From positions 1 to 64,000 of the forward strand of contig SFGA01000025.1 of the NCBI GenBank assembly GCA_004556705.1: 64,000 nt of DNA, in the 5' to 3' direction. The notes below the pieces were generated by a model. It was not told the origin of the DNA. It did not search any database and was given only the letters and a program-made list of their open reading frames with translations. The DNA is from Ruminococcus sp. (GTDB lineage Bacteria > Bacillota > Clostridia > Oscillospirales > Acutalibacteraceae). Positions 24,758 through 35,600 of the stretch are shown piece by piece. Every line of letters begins with the position of its first letter. The stretch's first letter is position 1. The translations under genes were made by a program, and so were the position numbers.

Positions 24758-27700
24758 ATGAAAAAACAAACAAGTCGATTTTTAGCAGCTTTTCTAACTC
24801 TGTTAATGCTGTTTTCTCCGTTGTCGGTAGCGGTGTCTGCTTTAAGCGTCGGCGAAACAGTTAAGGTTAGCGGTGCAAGCGAATGGATTCCCGGCTTTTA
24901 TTACAACTTCTCAAAGTCCGGCTTCGGCACAAATAAACACGGACAGCATCAACGTTTACACACAGCAGACGGAAGACCTGCCTATTGCGTAGAACCGAAC
25001 AAGCACTTTACGGATGGTAATAAAACAATTCGTGAAACAATAGACTCTTTGCCTGAAAATGTGCAGGATAACATTTCGTTTGCATTTCTTTATGGCTTTG
25101 ACGGTAACACAAAATACGGTTATTCGTGGCAGACGGAATATGTGGCAACACAGGGTGTCATTTGGGCATTGGTTCAAGGATATTTTAATACGGTACAAGA
25201 AGATACATTTTTAAACTGTGCGTTCGGTGGAAGCACTTCATCTGCCAACCGTGCAAACTGTAAAGCAGTGTATTCGAAAATTAAAGGACAGATTTTATCT
25301 CATAAAATTCTTCCGAGTTTTGCCGGCGAATTTCCTTCTTGGGGAAGTAAAATTACCCTAAAATACAATTTTTCAACAGGAAAATATGAAGGTAGCGTAA
25401 CGGACGGCAACGGCGTTTTGTCAGGATACAGTTTTTCTTGCAGCGGTGTGAGCTTCACAAAGTCAGGCAACACTCTGTATATAAGCACCGACCGCATTTT
25501 AGATAATGCTACCGTATCAGGCGAACGAACAAGCAATTCTTATGTTTCCGTTTTGCCGGCGATATGTGCAGGCTACGCAGTCGGCTCCGACCAAACCACA
25601 GCTGTTGCTCTCAACTTAAAAGACCCCGTCAACGCATACTTTAGCTTGAAAACCGAATCCGTAGGACACGTTAAGTTAGTCAAGACTTCGGAAGACGGCA
25701 AGGTTGCAAATGTATCGTTGCACATCAGCGGTAACGGCATAGATAAAGATGTAAAAACGGGTAAGGACGGTACTATTACCGTTAAAAACTTAATCGCCGG
25801 ATCTTATACCGTTTCTGAAATCACAAACGGCTATTATGTTCCGCAAACGGCACAGACTTTTACTATTCTGCCGGGACAGACAACTACCGTTACCTTCAAC
25901 AACGTGCTCAAGCGTGGCTCTTTGACCGTAACTAAGACGTCTGAAGACGGTGTGCTCGAAGGACACCGCTTCCATCTGTTTGGTACCTCCGAAAGCGGTT
26001 TGGAAGTCAATGCTTATGCGGTTACCGACAACACGGGCAAGGCATATTTTAACGACATTCTCATCGGTAACGGATACACACTTGAAGAAGTGGATACAGG
26101 AATTCAATATGTTGTTCCCAACAGCCAAACAACCGATATTGCTTGGAACAGCGTTACAAACGCTTCTTTCAAAAATGTTCTAAAGAAGTTTACGGTTACA
26201 GTCAAAAAACAGGACAGCATAACCGGTAAAGCTCAAGGTAACGGAACATTGGCGGGTGCTGTATACGGCGTCTATAAAAATAATACGCTTGTAGATACAT
26301 ACACGACTGATGAAAGCGGCAGCTTTACATCCAAAGAATATATATGCGGCGATAACTGGACTTTGCGTGAGCTGACATCCAGCGAGGGCTATTTGGTTAA
26401 TGAAACTGTTTATCACATCGGCGCAGAAGCCGGCAATTTCACAGTTGAGCACAATGCCGTTTCTATGGGTGTGACAGAGGATGTTATTCTCGGGCAAATT
26501 GCGATAATTAAGCACAACGACAACGGGGACACTCAAATCGAAACGCCCGAAGTCGGTGCTAAATTTGAAATATACCTCAAGTCTAAAGGCTCTTATGCTG
26601 CGGCAAATGACCGTGAACGAGACTTGTTGGTAATTGACGAAAACGGATTTGCCCAAACAAAAAAGCTGCCATACGGCATATATACAGCCCATCAAACAAG
26701 AGGTAAGGACGGTACAGAGTTTATTGAGGACTTTGACATTGTAATCAACAAGCACGGGGAAATCTACCGATATTTAATCAACAATGCAACCTATAAAAGC
26801 TACCTTCAATTTACCAAGACAGATGCGGAAACAGGCAAAACCGTACCGTTGGCAGGAACAGGCATACAGCTCTATGACCCGCAGGGAAATTTGATAACGA
26901 TGACTTATACCTATCCTACGCCGACAACAATTGATACATTCTATACAGATAACAACGGACGGCTCGTCACACCCGAACAGCTTCCCTATGGCAAAGGCTA
27001 TTCGGCAGTTGAGGTTTATGCATCTTACGGATATGTTGTTGACAAAACACCTGTGCCCTTCGATATAACACCCGAAACTATGACAAAAGACGGTGCATTA
27101 ACGGTTGTTAACATTACTAAATCAAATATGCCACAAAAAGGCACAATTGACATCACAAAGCTCGGAGAGGTGTTTAGTTCCACATCCTTTGACGGCACAT
27201 TCTATCAGCCTGTTTTTTCGCTTACAAATAACAAAGGTGCGGTATTTACAATTACTGCTGCCGAGGACATTATCACACCCGACGGCACAATACGTGCAAA
27301 GCAGGGCGATGTAGTAGACATCGTTACAATCGGAAACAGCACCTCTCAGTCAAAGCTTTTGTATCTCGGTAAATACCTTGTTCAAGAAACCAAAGCAGCC
27401 TACGGTATGGTTATAGACCCAACTGTTTATGAAGTATCCCTCACATACGCAGGTCAGGATATTTCGGTGACATCCACGGCAATAACGGTTACCAATGCAC
27501 GGCAAAAGGCGGTTATTGACCTCAAAAAAGTTTTAGAACAAGACGACTTATTCGAACTCGGCAATAATAACGAACTGCAAAAAGTGCAGTTTGCCCTTTA
27601 TGCTGCCGAAGATTTAACGGCAACGGACGGCTCTGTAATCCCGAAAGACGGGTTATTGGAAATCCTCTCCTTGAATGCTGACGGCACAGCAGAATTTGCA

Positions 27701-28570
27701 ACAGATTTGCCAGTAGAAGCAAAAGCTTATGTAAAAGAGTACAGTACGGACGAACACTATGTTCTTTCAGATACGAAATATCCTGTAATCTTTGAATACG
27801 CCGGACAAAATGTGTCTGAAGTCCGCATTTCAGTCAATAACGGTAGCGCAATCGAAAACACGCTCAAGCGTGGCAGCATAATCGGCAAGAAGAGCGACGA
27901 ACAAGGAAATGCACTTGCTGATGCTGTTTTCGGGCTGTTCCGTATAGAAGAAACTGAATACACCGAAGCGACGGCACTTTTGACTGCTGTGAGCAACAAT
28001 GACGGCGTTTTCCGCTTTGACAATGTTCCTGTAGGCGAATATGTAGTTATTGAGCTTTCCGCACCCGAAGGTTACTTGTTAGATAATACACCTATACCCG
28101 TAACTCTCAACAAAGACGGACAGATTGTCACGATTAAGGCTGTCAACATATGGGCAAACGGTAAGCTCATCATCACAAAATCAGACTTCTCTGACGGAAC
28201 GCTGTTACCTAACGTTGGATTCCGTATCCGCAACGAGCAGGGCGAAATTGTCAGCGAAGGCTATACAAACGAAAACGGCGTCGTTGAGTTTGACGGTTTG
28301 AAAAGAGGAAAATATACCTATCAGGAATTTGAAGCAAAAAGCGGGTATATATTAGACGAAACCGAATACCCGTTTGAAATCACAAAAGAACAGGCGGTTG
28401 TAGAAGTCAATATAACCAATAACAAAGTACCGATACCGGTAGAAATTCCGAAAACAGGAAATAAATCCAAAACATTATACTTCGCCGCAGGAACCCTCGG
28501 CGTATTGAATTCGGCAGCTTGGATAACACTTTCGTTCATTAAACGACGCAAGACTAAAAGCACTTTGTAA
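24758..28570 (+). CDS. Surface adhesin with thioester domain and nine Cna-B-type domains
   Basis: A 1270-residue exported protein. After a signal peptide (about 1-29) comes a thioester domain: Cys77 in PAYCVEPNK and Gln132 in YVATQGVIWALV are the pair that forms the internal thioester used for covalent attachment to host molecules. Nine Cna-B/SpaA-like beta domains follow from about residue 305 (VKLVKTSEDGK) to 1220, most with the Lys and Glu positions of intramolecular isopeptide bonds. The C-terminus has an IPKTG sorting signal, a hydrophobic stretch and the tail KRRKTKSTL. No sortase is in the window, so a host sortase would anchor it. It probably promotes mating-pair or host contact. Confidence 0.9.
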   Translation: MKKQTSRFLAAFLTLLMLFSPLSVAVSALSVGETVKVSGASEWIPGFYYNFSKSGFGTNKHGQHQRLHTADGRPAYCVEPNKHFTDGNKTIRETIDSLPENVQDNISFAFLYGFDGNTKYGYSWQTEYVATQGVIWALVQGYFNTVQEDTFLNCAFGGSTSSANRANCKAVYSKIKGQILSHKILPSFAGEFPSWGSKITLKYNFSTGKYEGSVTDGNGVLSGYSFSCSGVSFTKSGNTLYISTDRILDNATVSGERTSNSYVSVLPAICAGYAVGSDQTTAVALNLKDPVNAYFSLKTESVGHVKLVKTSEDGKVANVSLHISGNGIDKDVKTGKDGTITVKNLIAGSYTVSEITNGYYVPQTAQTFTILPGQTTTVTFNNVLKRGSLTVTKTSEDGVLEGHRFHLFGTSESGLEVNAYAVTDNTGKAYFNDILIGNGYTLEEVDTGIQYVVPNSQTTDIAWNSVTNASFKNVLKKFTVTVKKQDSITGKAQGNGTLAGAVYGVYKNNTLVDTYTTDESGSFTSKEYICGDNWTLRELTSSEGYLVNETVYHIGAEAGNFTVEHNAVSMGVTEDVILGQIAIIKHNDNGDTQIETPEVGAKFEIYLKSKGSYAAANDRERDLLVIDENGFAQTKKLPYGIYTAHQTRGKDGTEFIEDFDIVINKHGEIYRYLINNATYKSYLQFTKTDAETGKTVPLAGTGIQLYDPQGNLITMTYTYPTPTTIDTFYTDNNGRLVTPEQLPYGKGYSAVEVYASYGYVVDKTPVPFDITPETMTKDGALTVVNITKSNMPQKGTIDITKLGEVFSSTSFDGTFYQPVFSLTNNKGAVFTITAAEDIITPDGTIRAKQGDVVDIVTIGNSTSQSKLLYLGKYLVQETKAAYGMVIDPTVYEVSLTYAGQDISVTSTAITVTNARQKAVIDLKKVLEQDDLFELGNNNELQKVQFALYAAEDLTATDGSVIPKDGLLEILSLNADGTAEFATDLPVEAKAYVKEYSTDEHYVLSDTKYPVIFEYAGQNVSEVRISVNNGSAIENTLKRGSIIGKKSDEQGNALADAVFGLFRIEETEYTEATALLTAVSNNDGVFRFDNVPVGEYVVIELSAPEGYLLDNTPIPVTLNKDGQIVTIKAVNIWANGKLIITKSDFSDGTLLPNVGFRIRNEQGEIVSEGYTNENGVVEFDGLKRGKYTYQEFEAKSGYILDETEYPFEITKEQAVVEVNITNNKVPIPVEIPKTGNKSKTLYFAAGTLGVLNSAAWITLSFIKRRKTKSTL

Positions 28571-28693
28571 TCACAAGGTGCTTTTGTTATTTTAGACCAT
28601 ATCTTTTTTATCGGTTCCTCCTAAACACGCAAACGGCGGCGCAGAAGATACACCTGCGTCGTTGTTTTGTGTGGGAGAAGAAAGGAAATATAT

Positions 28694-29461
28694 ATGCAGC
28701 TTAAAAAATATCCGATTGAATTATTCGGCGATAAAACAAAAACAGTTCACAGAAAACATAAAATTCGGTATATCAGCCCTATCCAATTTGAACAGCAACA
28801 AAACGCTAATATTTGCGGATATACCGATTTAAGACTTCGCAAAAGCAAAAAGCACAAAGAGCCGATAGGAGTATTAAGCGATAACGAGAGCGATATATCT
28901 TATGTTTATTCTACCCGTTCAAAAACGGCAGCCATAAAAGGATATATCAAGCTTAAAGACACGGAAAACAAATATATAGCTATCACATCAAACTCTATTC
29001 TTCCGTGGCTGCTTATTCTCTTAGCTCTACTCTTGTTAATTCTGATTTCTATATTGTCCTTTTGCAATAAGCAACATCCCGGGTCTCCGATATTTCGTCC
29101 TAACATAGAACATAATACCGACACCAACGAAGAAAAAGAAAACGAAGCAAAAGGAATTCAAGTCAGAGGATTTACTACTTGGTCAATTCCGGCTAACACA
29201 AGCAAAAATCTCTCCATTCCGCTTGAGAACCCCGAAGGCAACCCTTGTTACTTCTCGTTTGAAATCTTGCTCTCTGATTCAGGAGAGGTAATATATTCAT
29301 CCGATATGGTTCCGCCCGGAGAGAAAATATCAAGAATAAATATAACCCGTGAGTTTGACGCAGGCGACTACCCTGCAACTATCAAGATTAAGACTAACGA
29401 ATTGACAACCGGAAAAGAAATAAATTCTCCGGCAATACAAATCATAATACACGTTAGTTAA
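28694..29461 (+). CDS. Membrane protein with extracellular beta-rich domain, unknown function
   Basis: A 255-residue protein from the ATG at 28694 (MQLKKYPIELFG), preceded by AAAGGA; an in-frame ATG nine codons earlier lacks a site. Residues about 1-95 are cytoplasmic and basic, one transmembrane segment follows (ILPWLLILLALLLLILISIL), then an extracellular part with GFTTWSIPANTSKNLSIPLENPEGNPCYFSFEI that looks like an immunoglobulin-like beta sandwich. It stands between the adhesin and the small secreted protein and is probably part of the same surface module. Confidence 0.7.
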   Translation: MQLKKYPIELFGDKTKTVHRKHKIRYISPIQFEQQQNANICGYTDLRLRKSKKHKEPIGVLSDNESDISYVYSTRSKTAAIKGYIKLKDTENKYIAITSNSILPWLLILLALLLLILISILSFCNKQHPGSPIFRPNIEHNTDTNEEKENEAKGIQVRGFTTWSIPANTSKNLSIPLENPEGNPCYFSFEILLSDSGEVIYSSDMVPPGEKISRINITREFDAGDYPATIKIKTNELTTGKEINSPAIQIIIHVS

Positions 29462-29543
29462 TTTAAGCACTTAATCGTTTTTTCTTTAATGGCAAGGATA
29501 AAGAAAAGCATTAAGGAATATAAAACAAAGGAATGATTTAACT

Positions 29544-30083
29544 ATGAGAAAAATGAAAAAGGTATTTGCTGTAGTTCTTGCAATAATGTTGTTTGCAACA
29601 TTAAGCACAACAGCATTTGCAGCAGACAAAACACTTACTGAAAACCACATTACCGATACAGCTCTTGTATATTATCAGGCAGGTAAAGTTGACAATAAGG
29701 GTAACGATGACCCGACAGACGATGTCGTATCAGGTACTTATACCGTAACAATTCCCGAATACATTAAAGCGGCAAAGGTCGGCGAGACTCCGGAAACAAG
29801 CAATGTAACAGCTAAGGACGTTCTCATCCCTTACGGTACTAATCTTACCGTCGCTGTTACGTTCGAAAATGCTCTTGCTCTTTCGGATAATGCATCAACT
29901 AAGATTGCTTATAATATGCAGGCTAACGGCACAAAGATTGTTTCCGGTGATACAATTCTCACCGTAGCTGCCGGTGATCCGAACGGCACATCCACCGTTC
30001 CCGTTGGTGCTGTTCTCACTCAGGCACCCATTTTTGCCGGGGCTTATACAGATACAGCGACTTTCTCCGTTACTGTTGCGTAA
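29544..30083 (+). CDS. Small secreted beta-domain protein
   Basis: A 179-residue secreted protein with a clear signal peptide (MRKMKKVFAVVLAIML... TAFAAD, cut near residue 27). The mature part contains TYTVTIPEYIKAAKVGE, GTNLTVAVTFENA and a closing AGAYTDTATFSVTVA. The same pattern (TYTVSIPKYTKA, then SGTYSDTAVFSFDV) forms the N-terminal domain of the next gene, so the two are paralogous domains. There is no sorting signal. It could be a secreted subunit that decorates or polymerises with the larger protein; that is inference. Confidence 0.7.
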   Translation: MRKMKKVFAVVLAIMLFATLSTTAFAADKTLTENHITDTALVYYQAGKVDNKGNDDPTDDVVSGTYTVTIPEYIKAAKVGETPETSNVTAKDVLIPYGTNLTVAVTFENALALSDNASTKIAYNMQANGTKIVSGDTILTVAAGDPNGTSTVPVGAVLTQAPIFAGAYTDTATFSVTVA

Positions 30084-30100
30084 GACAGTTTTTAACCTTT

Positions 30101-30140
30101 CGGTTTAACAGCTTCCTTGTCGGCTGTTAAACCGTTTTTT
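30101..30140 (+). terminator. Terminator between the two secreted-protein genes
   Basis: A perfect 12-bp stem (30101-30112 with 30123-30134) and a 10-nt loop, followed by six T residues. It lies 17 nt after the small gene's stop and would make that message more abundant than the LRR gene's. Confidence 0.85.
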
Positions 30141-30164
30141 CAAAAACAAAAAGGAGTGTAAAAA

Positions 30165-32663
30165 GTGAAAATAACAAAACACACTAAACGCTTTGTTTCA
30201 ATTTGGTTAAGTGTACTTATGTTAATATTGAGCGTTCCTACCATTGCATTTGCAAAAGAAGTGGTTGGAACAACCCCTGTAAGCTATGTGGAAGATACAT
30301 CTTATACCGTCTCAATCCCCAAATACACGAAAGCTCAAGAATACGGCGATGCGGTTAATACCGTTGCTAATACCGTAAGAATCATAAACGCACAGCTCAA
30401 CAACGAAACAACGCTTGTCGGTACTGTATCATACAGCGGTGTTATGACCGAGCAGCGAGGAGCTACTATTCCGTATAAGCTCGTTGACGATAGCGGAGAT
30501 GTCGCAAGCGGTTCGACTATCATAACCCACAAAGCAGGCTCGCCGGACACAGAAGAATATAAATTTGGCGTAGCCGTAACCGAACAAGCAAAATATTCCG
30601 GAACATATTCCGATACAGCTGTTTTTTCGTTTGACGTTAAAGATAAAACATACACAGCTGAAGAAATTGCTGCCGATGAGCATTTATATGCAATCGGCAA
30701 AAATAAAGCTGAATGGGTGGTAGCAAGGTTCAATGATGATTATTCAAGCGTTACTGTATTAGCTAATGGAGAAGACAGCGACGGCATAATGAAAGATTAT
30801 CAAACGCTTCATCCCTATTACGATGCAAATGCCACAGATTCCGGACTCGATATATCAGGAAAGTTTAAGTTGAAAGAACAAGGTATGCAGAATACGGACT
30901 TCCTTAACAATATAGGTGAAGCTTCTCCTATGGCAAAACACGGAATGACTTTGAATACCGCTATAATTAAATCAGGCGTGAAGAATATCGGTGCAGGCGC
31001 ATTTATGCTTTACGATTATTCAGAAGCTGTAAATTGGGATGAAAATTACCAAAAAACACTTCGTGAAAAATATTCTCACGAAGATGGAACTATGGGATTA
31101 AGACATATCAGCATTGCTGACACGGTAGAAAAAATCGGAGATTGTGCATTCTTGAATAATACCGGTTTAAGATGCAATAAGTATTCAACAACGCCAACCT
31201 CAATCGTTATACCGAGTTCGGTAAAAACAATAGGAAAACTTGCATTTACGGTTTGGATTCCCGGCAGCACTATTTTCGTTGGCTTAAATGATAAAGTCGT
31301 GGCTAATGTTAACGAATTATACCTGCCGATAACTTTTAACGAGGGATTGGAAACAATAGACGAGCTCGCTTTTGCGTGTGCAGGTATTGTTGCAACGCCA
31401 AAGGGTAAAATATCTGATATATCTAATATTAACGCTTCACAATTCAACACATCTTTGCCTGTATCACTTAAAGATATTAAAGCCGGAGCTTTTTCGACAA
31501 CAAGCGTTATCGGTAATGTAACATTATCCGGCAACGTGGGAGCGTATGCTTTCAGTACAAGTAACTTTTGGGGCGAAAACCACGCCGGTGTCGATGAGCC
31601 TATATCAAACTCGTTGAGCAATGTTACTGTATCCGGAAATGTCGGCGAATACGCTTTCGCAGGACATTTTAATATTGATACTATAAATTTGCTTGACGGT
31701 TGCACTTCTGTCGGAGAAGGTGCATTCACTTCATACAGAACACTTAATATAGGCAGGAACTTAAAGGACATTGTTTGTAGTTATACAGACGACTTACACA
31801 TTGGATTTAGGAATCCCGTGAGAATTTCCGGTTCGTTTAGCAATTTCAGAGGAGATTTATACCACGGAGAAAAAAATCAATACTCCGGAAGACCTGATTT
31901 AAGCGCACTAAATCCAAAAGAGTTTGCAGTTCGCTGTAAAGAGATAAACGTCAGCACCGACAATCCATATTATACTTCTGTTGACGGAGTTCTCTTTGAC
32001 AAGGACGTCACAAAGCTTCTAATTTATCCTGCCGGAAAAACTTCAACATCAAAATATGGTTATGCAGTTCCAAAAACTGTTAAAGAGATAACAACATACT
32101 CTTTTGAACATACATCACTTGATAGCATTTTGCTGCCGAGTTCGGTTATAGCTATTGCCGGTAAAGGATTAGGTGCAGATAATAACGATACCGCATCAGC
32201 TTTCTGCAATACAGATAAATTACCGCAGACCATTTATGGTGTAAGCGGTTCGTACGCACAAACGTGGGCGAACAACAATAATTTGCAATTTGTCGATTGC
32301 CAAGACGCATATCGAGGACCGCAGACCGTAACAGTAAGCTACGACTCCAATGGTGGTAAAGGATATATGCCTTCATATACCGTTACAACCAAAGAGCCGT
32401 TCAATAAGATGGAATTTACACTTGCTCTGAGAACTCCCTTTACCAAAGATGGCTACGAGTTCGCAGGTTGGGCATTCCGAAATAATGTTACGGGAGAATA
32501 CCTCAAAAACGAAGGACAGATTATAACCATTTCGGCGGCGGACCTCGAACAAATGGCAGCTGAAGTCGGCGACTCATACACAATTCCTGCCGAGGACAAT
32601 TTTATCGGTTATGACGGTAGCTGCAATTCATATAGCGTAGTTGCTCAATGGACAGCAAAATAA
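30165..32663 (+). CDS. BspA-like leucine-rich-repeat surface protein
   Basis: An 832-residue secreted protein starting at GTG with AAGGAG upstream. It has a signal peptide (about 1-28), a domain paralogous to the preceding small protein (about 30-155), then BspA-type LRR_5 repeats (IGAGAFMLYDYSE, IADTVEKIGDCAFLN, IPSSVKTIGKLAF, FNEGLETIDELAFA, SLKDIKAGAF, TVKEITTYSFEHTSLDSILLPSSV). The C-terminal Listeria/Bacteroides-type repeat reads VTVSYDSNGGKGYMPSY... FTKDGYEFAGWAF. No anchor is visible. BspA-like proteins bind host matrix or other cells; here it may support attachment during transfer. Confidence 0.8.
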   Translation: MKITKHTKRFVSIWLSVLMLILSVPTIAFAKEVVGTTPVSYVEDTSYTVSIPKYTKAQEYGDAVNTVANTVRIINAQLNNETTLVGTVSYSGVMTEQRGATIPYKLVDDSGDVASGSTIITHKAGSPDTEEYKFGVAVTEQAKYSGTYSDTAVFSFDVKDKTYTAEEIAADEHLYAIGKNKAEWVVARFNDDYSSVTVLANGEDSDGIMKDYQTLHPYYDANATDSGLDISGKFKLKEQGMQNTDFLNNIGEASPMAKHGMTLNTAIIKSGVKNIGAGAFMLYDYSEAVNWDENYQKTLREKYSHEDGTMGLRHISIADTVEKIGDCAFLNNTGLRCNKYSTTPTSIVIPSSVKTIGKLAFTVWIPGSTIFVGLNDKVVANVNELYLPITFNEGLETIDELAFACAGIVATPKGKISDISNINASQFNTSLPVSLKDIKAGAFSTTSVIGNVTLSGNVGAYAFSTSNFWGENHAGVDEPISNSLSNVTVSGNVGEYAFAGHFNIDTINLLDGCTSVGEGAFTSYRTLNIGRNLKDIVCSYTDDLHIGFRNPVRISGSFSNFRGDLYHGEKNQYSGRPDLSALNPKEFAVRCKEINVSTDNPYYTSVDGVLFDKDVTKLLIYPAGKTSTSKYGYAVPKTVKEITTYSFEHTSLDSILLPSSVIAIAGKGLGADNNDTASAFCNTDKLPQTIYGVSGSYAQTWANNNNLQFVDCQDAYRGPQTVTVSYDSNGGKGYMPSYTVTTKEPFNKMEFTLALRTPFTKDGYEFAGWAFRNNVTGEYLKNEGQIITISAADLEQMAAEVGDSYTIPAEDNFIGYDGSCNSYSVVAQWTAK

Positions 32664-32683
32664 ACACAGGAGGTATATACCTA

Positions 32684-35600
32684 ATGGCTCAAAAATTTGA
32701 CGTTATATCAGAGCTTTATGACAGAGCTTGTTTAGAAATAATAACTGACCCTGTAAAATGGCAATCATTTCTCCAGACCGCCGGAAGAAATTTTAAGCTG
32801 CGTTTTGACGAACAGATCTTACTTTTCATACAAAGACCTAATGCGACGGCTGTTCTTGAAATCGAACGTTGGAATGAAACATTTGAAAGATGGGTTAATA
32901 AGGGTGCAAAAGGTATTGCTGTTTTTGAGTCTGCCGACAGAAGCCGACAAAGACTTATTCATTATTTTGATATTTCAGATACGCACGAAAGCAGTCATTC
33001 CCGACCTGTTCCGATTTGGAATATGAAGCCTGAGTATGAAACAACGGTAATCGAAGCACTCAAAAATGCTTTCGGTAGTGTTTACGATATAACAAGCCTC
33101 GAAAGTGTTATAAAAGAAAGTGTTTCTAACATTATTAAAAACAACACCGAAAAATACATTTCTGATTTTATGAATGTTGGATTAGGTAGTGATATAAAAT
33201 CTTTACCTACCGAAGAAGCTAACTCTTTATATTTAAATTTCGTGAAAGATAGCGTGTCATATATGATAATGGCACGATTAGGGTTAGACGTTGATAAAAT
33301 TTATTCTCCTTCGGATTTTGCAGTCCTTTCGAAATTTAATTCACAAGAAGTTTTTAATGCGGTTGGAGTTGCAACAAACAAAACCGCAAAAATCGCTCTC
33401 GAACAGATAGCAAAGTCCATTTTAATGTACGAACAAAAAAATCGCACATTTGATTTATCTGAAAATAAGAACTATAATGCAGATGTAAATAAAAACGAAG
33501 GGAGAAACAACTATGGAAATAACATACACGCAGGTGGGAGATTATCTTCTTCCGGACTTGAAGTTACCGGAACAACCGGAAGTAACGCTGGGAAGATGGG
33601 CTCAGATGAGGAGAAATTACCTGAAGGAAGAGCACGAAATCATATATTGCAATCTACTGACGAAAGGGATTCTGATTCAGCACTTGGCAGAAGTGGAAGA
33701 GAGAGCAACGGAATTGGAAGAGAGCTTAGTCAAGCAGATGGCGAAAGACCAAGGCGTGACCGAGCAGCTGAAAGCAGACGATATGATGAAATGGGTAGGT
33801 CTGATGAACAACATCAGACACTCGGCTCAGGAAATCGTGAAGGAACAAGTGATTTACGCTTAGATGCCAAACCGTTGCCGTCCGTAAACGAACAATTAAA
33901 ACTATTTGAACAAGCAGAGGTAAGCAATACAACTACCTCTGCTTTTTCTATTCCACAAGAAGTAATTGATGCAACCGTTCGACAAGGTTCAGGCTTTGTC
34001 GATGGCAAAATGCGTATTTATGAACAGTTCCAAAAGAGCTTTTCAACAAAGGAAAATGCAGACTTCCTTAAAAAAGAATATGGTATCGGAGGTTCTTCCC
34101 ACGCAGGAGGATTTGAAGGATACAGCAAGAATTTCGATGCCAAAGGATTGGAAATCTATAAAGGATACGCTGAAGACCGTCCAAGAGTAATGCTTAAATG
34201 GAGTCAGGTAGCAACCCTTATAGAGCAGCAAATCTCACAAGGAAGATACTTAAACGATAAGGAATCAGCAAGGTATCCACAATGGCTTGAAAAAGAAGAA
34301 GCAAGACGAGCTGAAATTGAAGAAGAGAAAAGAAACCGTGAAATTCTATCTACTGCTCCACACGCAGAAACAGAGCAACCCGACAACGACGATATAATCG
34401 GCAAGGAAGTTGTTATTGATGACCGACGATTTGTCATCGAAAAGGTCGAAAAAATCAGCGGCGATGTTTCAATGCGAGATATTACTTTTGAGGATACAGT
34501 CGGCATTCCCATTAACCGCATAGAGAATATTGATTTTGTTCGCAGCTTACTTGCCGAACAAAGTATTGACAAAACACAGCCATTTGAGGACGAATACAGG
34601 CTTTTAAGCCGCCTTAAGTCTGATTGCGAATACTTTTTAGGCACGGGAGCAAGAGCAGAAAAGCACTTGTGGGCCGGAAGCGTAGATGAGCAGATTGATA
34701 AAATGCGAGAGCTTTACGACCTACTCCCCGAAAAACCGGAGTGGTTATCCAAACAAGATATTGATAACTACGAAAGGCAGATGATAGAGTCTGCACAGAG
34801 CAAAAACAATTATGAATATCATCTCGGCGATACGGTATATATAGGAGCTTCAGAATATGAGGTTTTATCATTCGACGATAACAGAGTAATGCTCTACGAC
34901 CCGAAATTTCCGTTATTTAACAAGGAATTTACAAAGGATGAGTTTGACCGAAAAGTGCGTGAAAATCCGCTTAATGACCACTTAATCGTTGAGAATGAAC
35001 CGATGTTGCATTTTGATAGCAACGAGTTTGAAAAGCTTATTCCGCACGGTATGAGATACAAGCAAGCTGAAGTTGTAAACGATAATGAAATGTATTGGGT
35101 TACACAAAACATATTTACAAGCGTAGAGCTTCAGCAATTTCAAAAAGCGATTAGGGAGTATGATGGTAACATCGAAAAATTCTATGTTACCTCTCGGGAT
35201 ATTAGTTCATCTTACAACTTTGAAGATGATAGAGCAAACAAAGTATTAGCTGTTGTTACACCCGATAGCATTCAACAAGATGATTATGTGAAGGCAATAC
35301 AGGAAGCCGGTTTTGGCGAATATCTAAATGAAGCTGTTGAAGAAAAAGAAACCGCAACGGATTATGAAGATGTTTTCTTTGTCGATAAAGAAAACAAAAC
35401 GGTTACTTGGATGTACTATAACCCCGACAGCAATGCCGGCGGTCAGTATGTAATAAACACTATAACCTTTGATGAAGTCAAAGAAGCTGCACAAAAGCAC
35501 AAATCGGCAGATGACTTCTTCGATTATCTCGGCAGTATTGCAAATCAGGAGCTTGCCGATGTGGGTACGGAATGGTTTGAGGACGCAGAAGCAGAATTTC

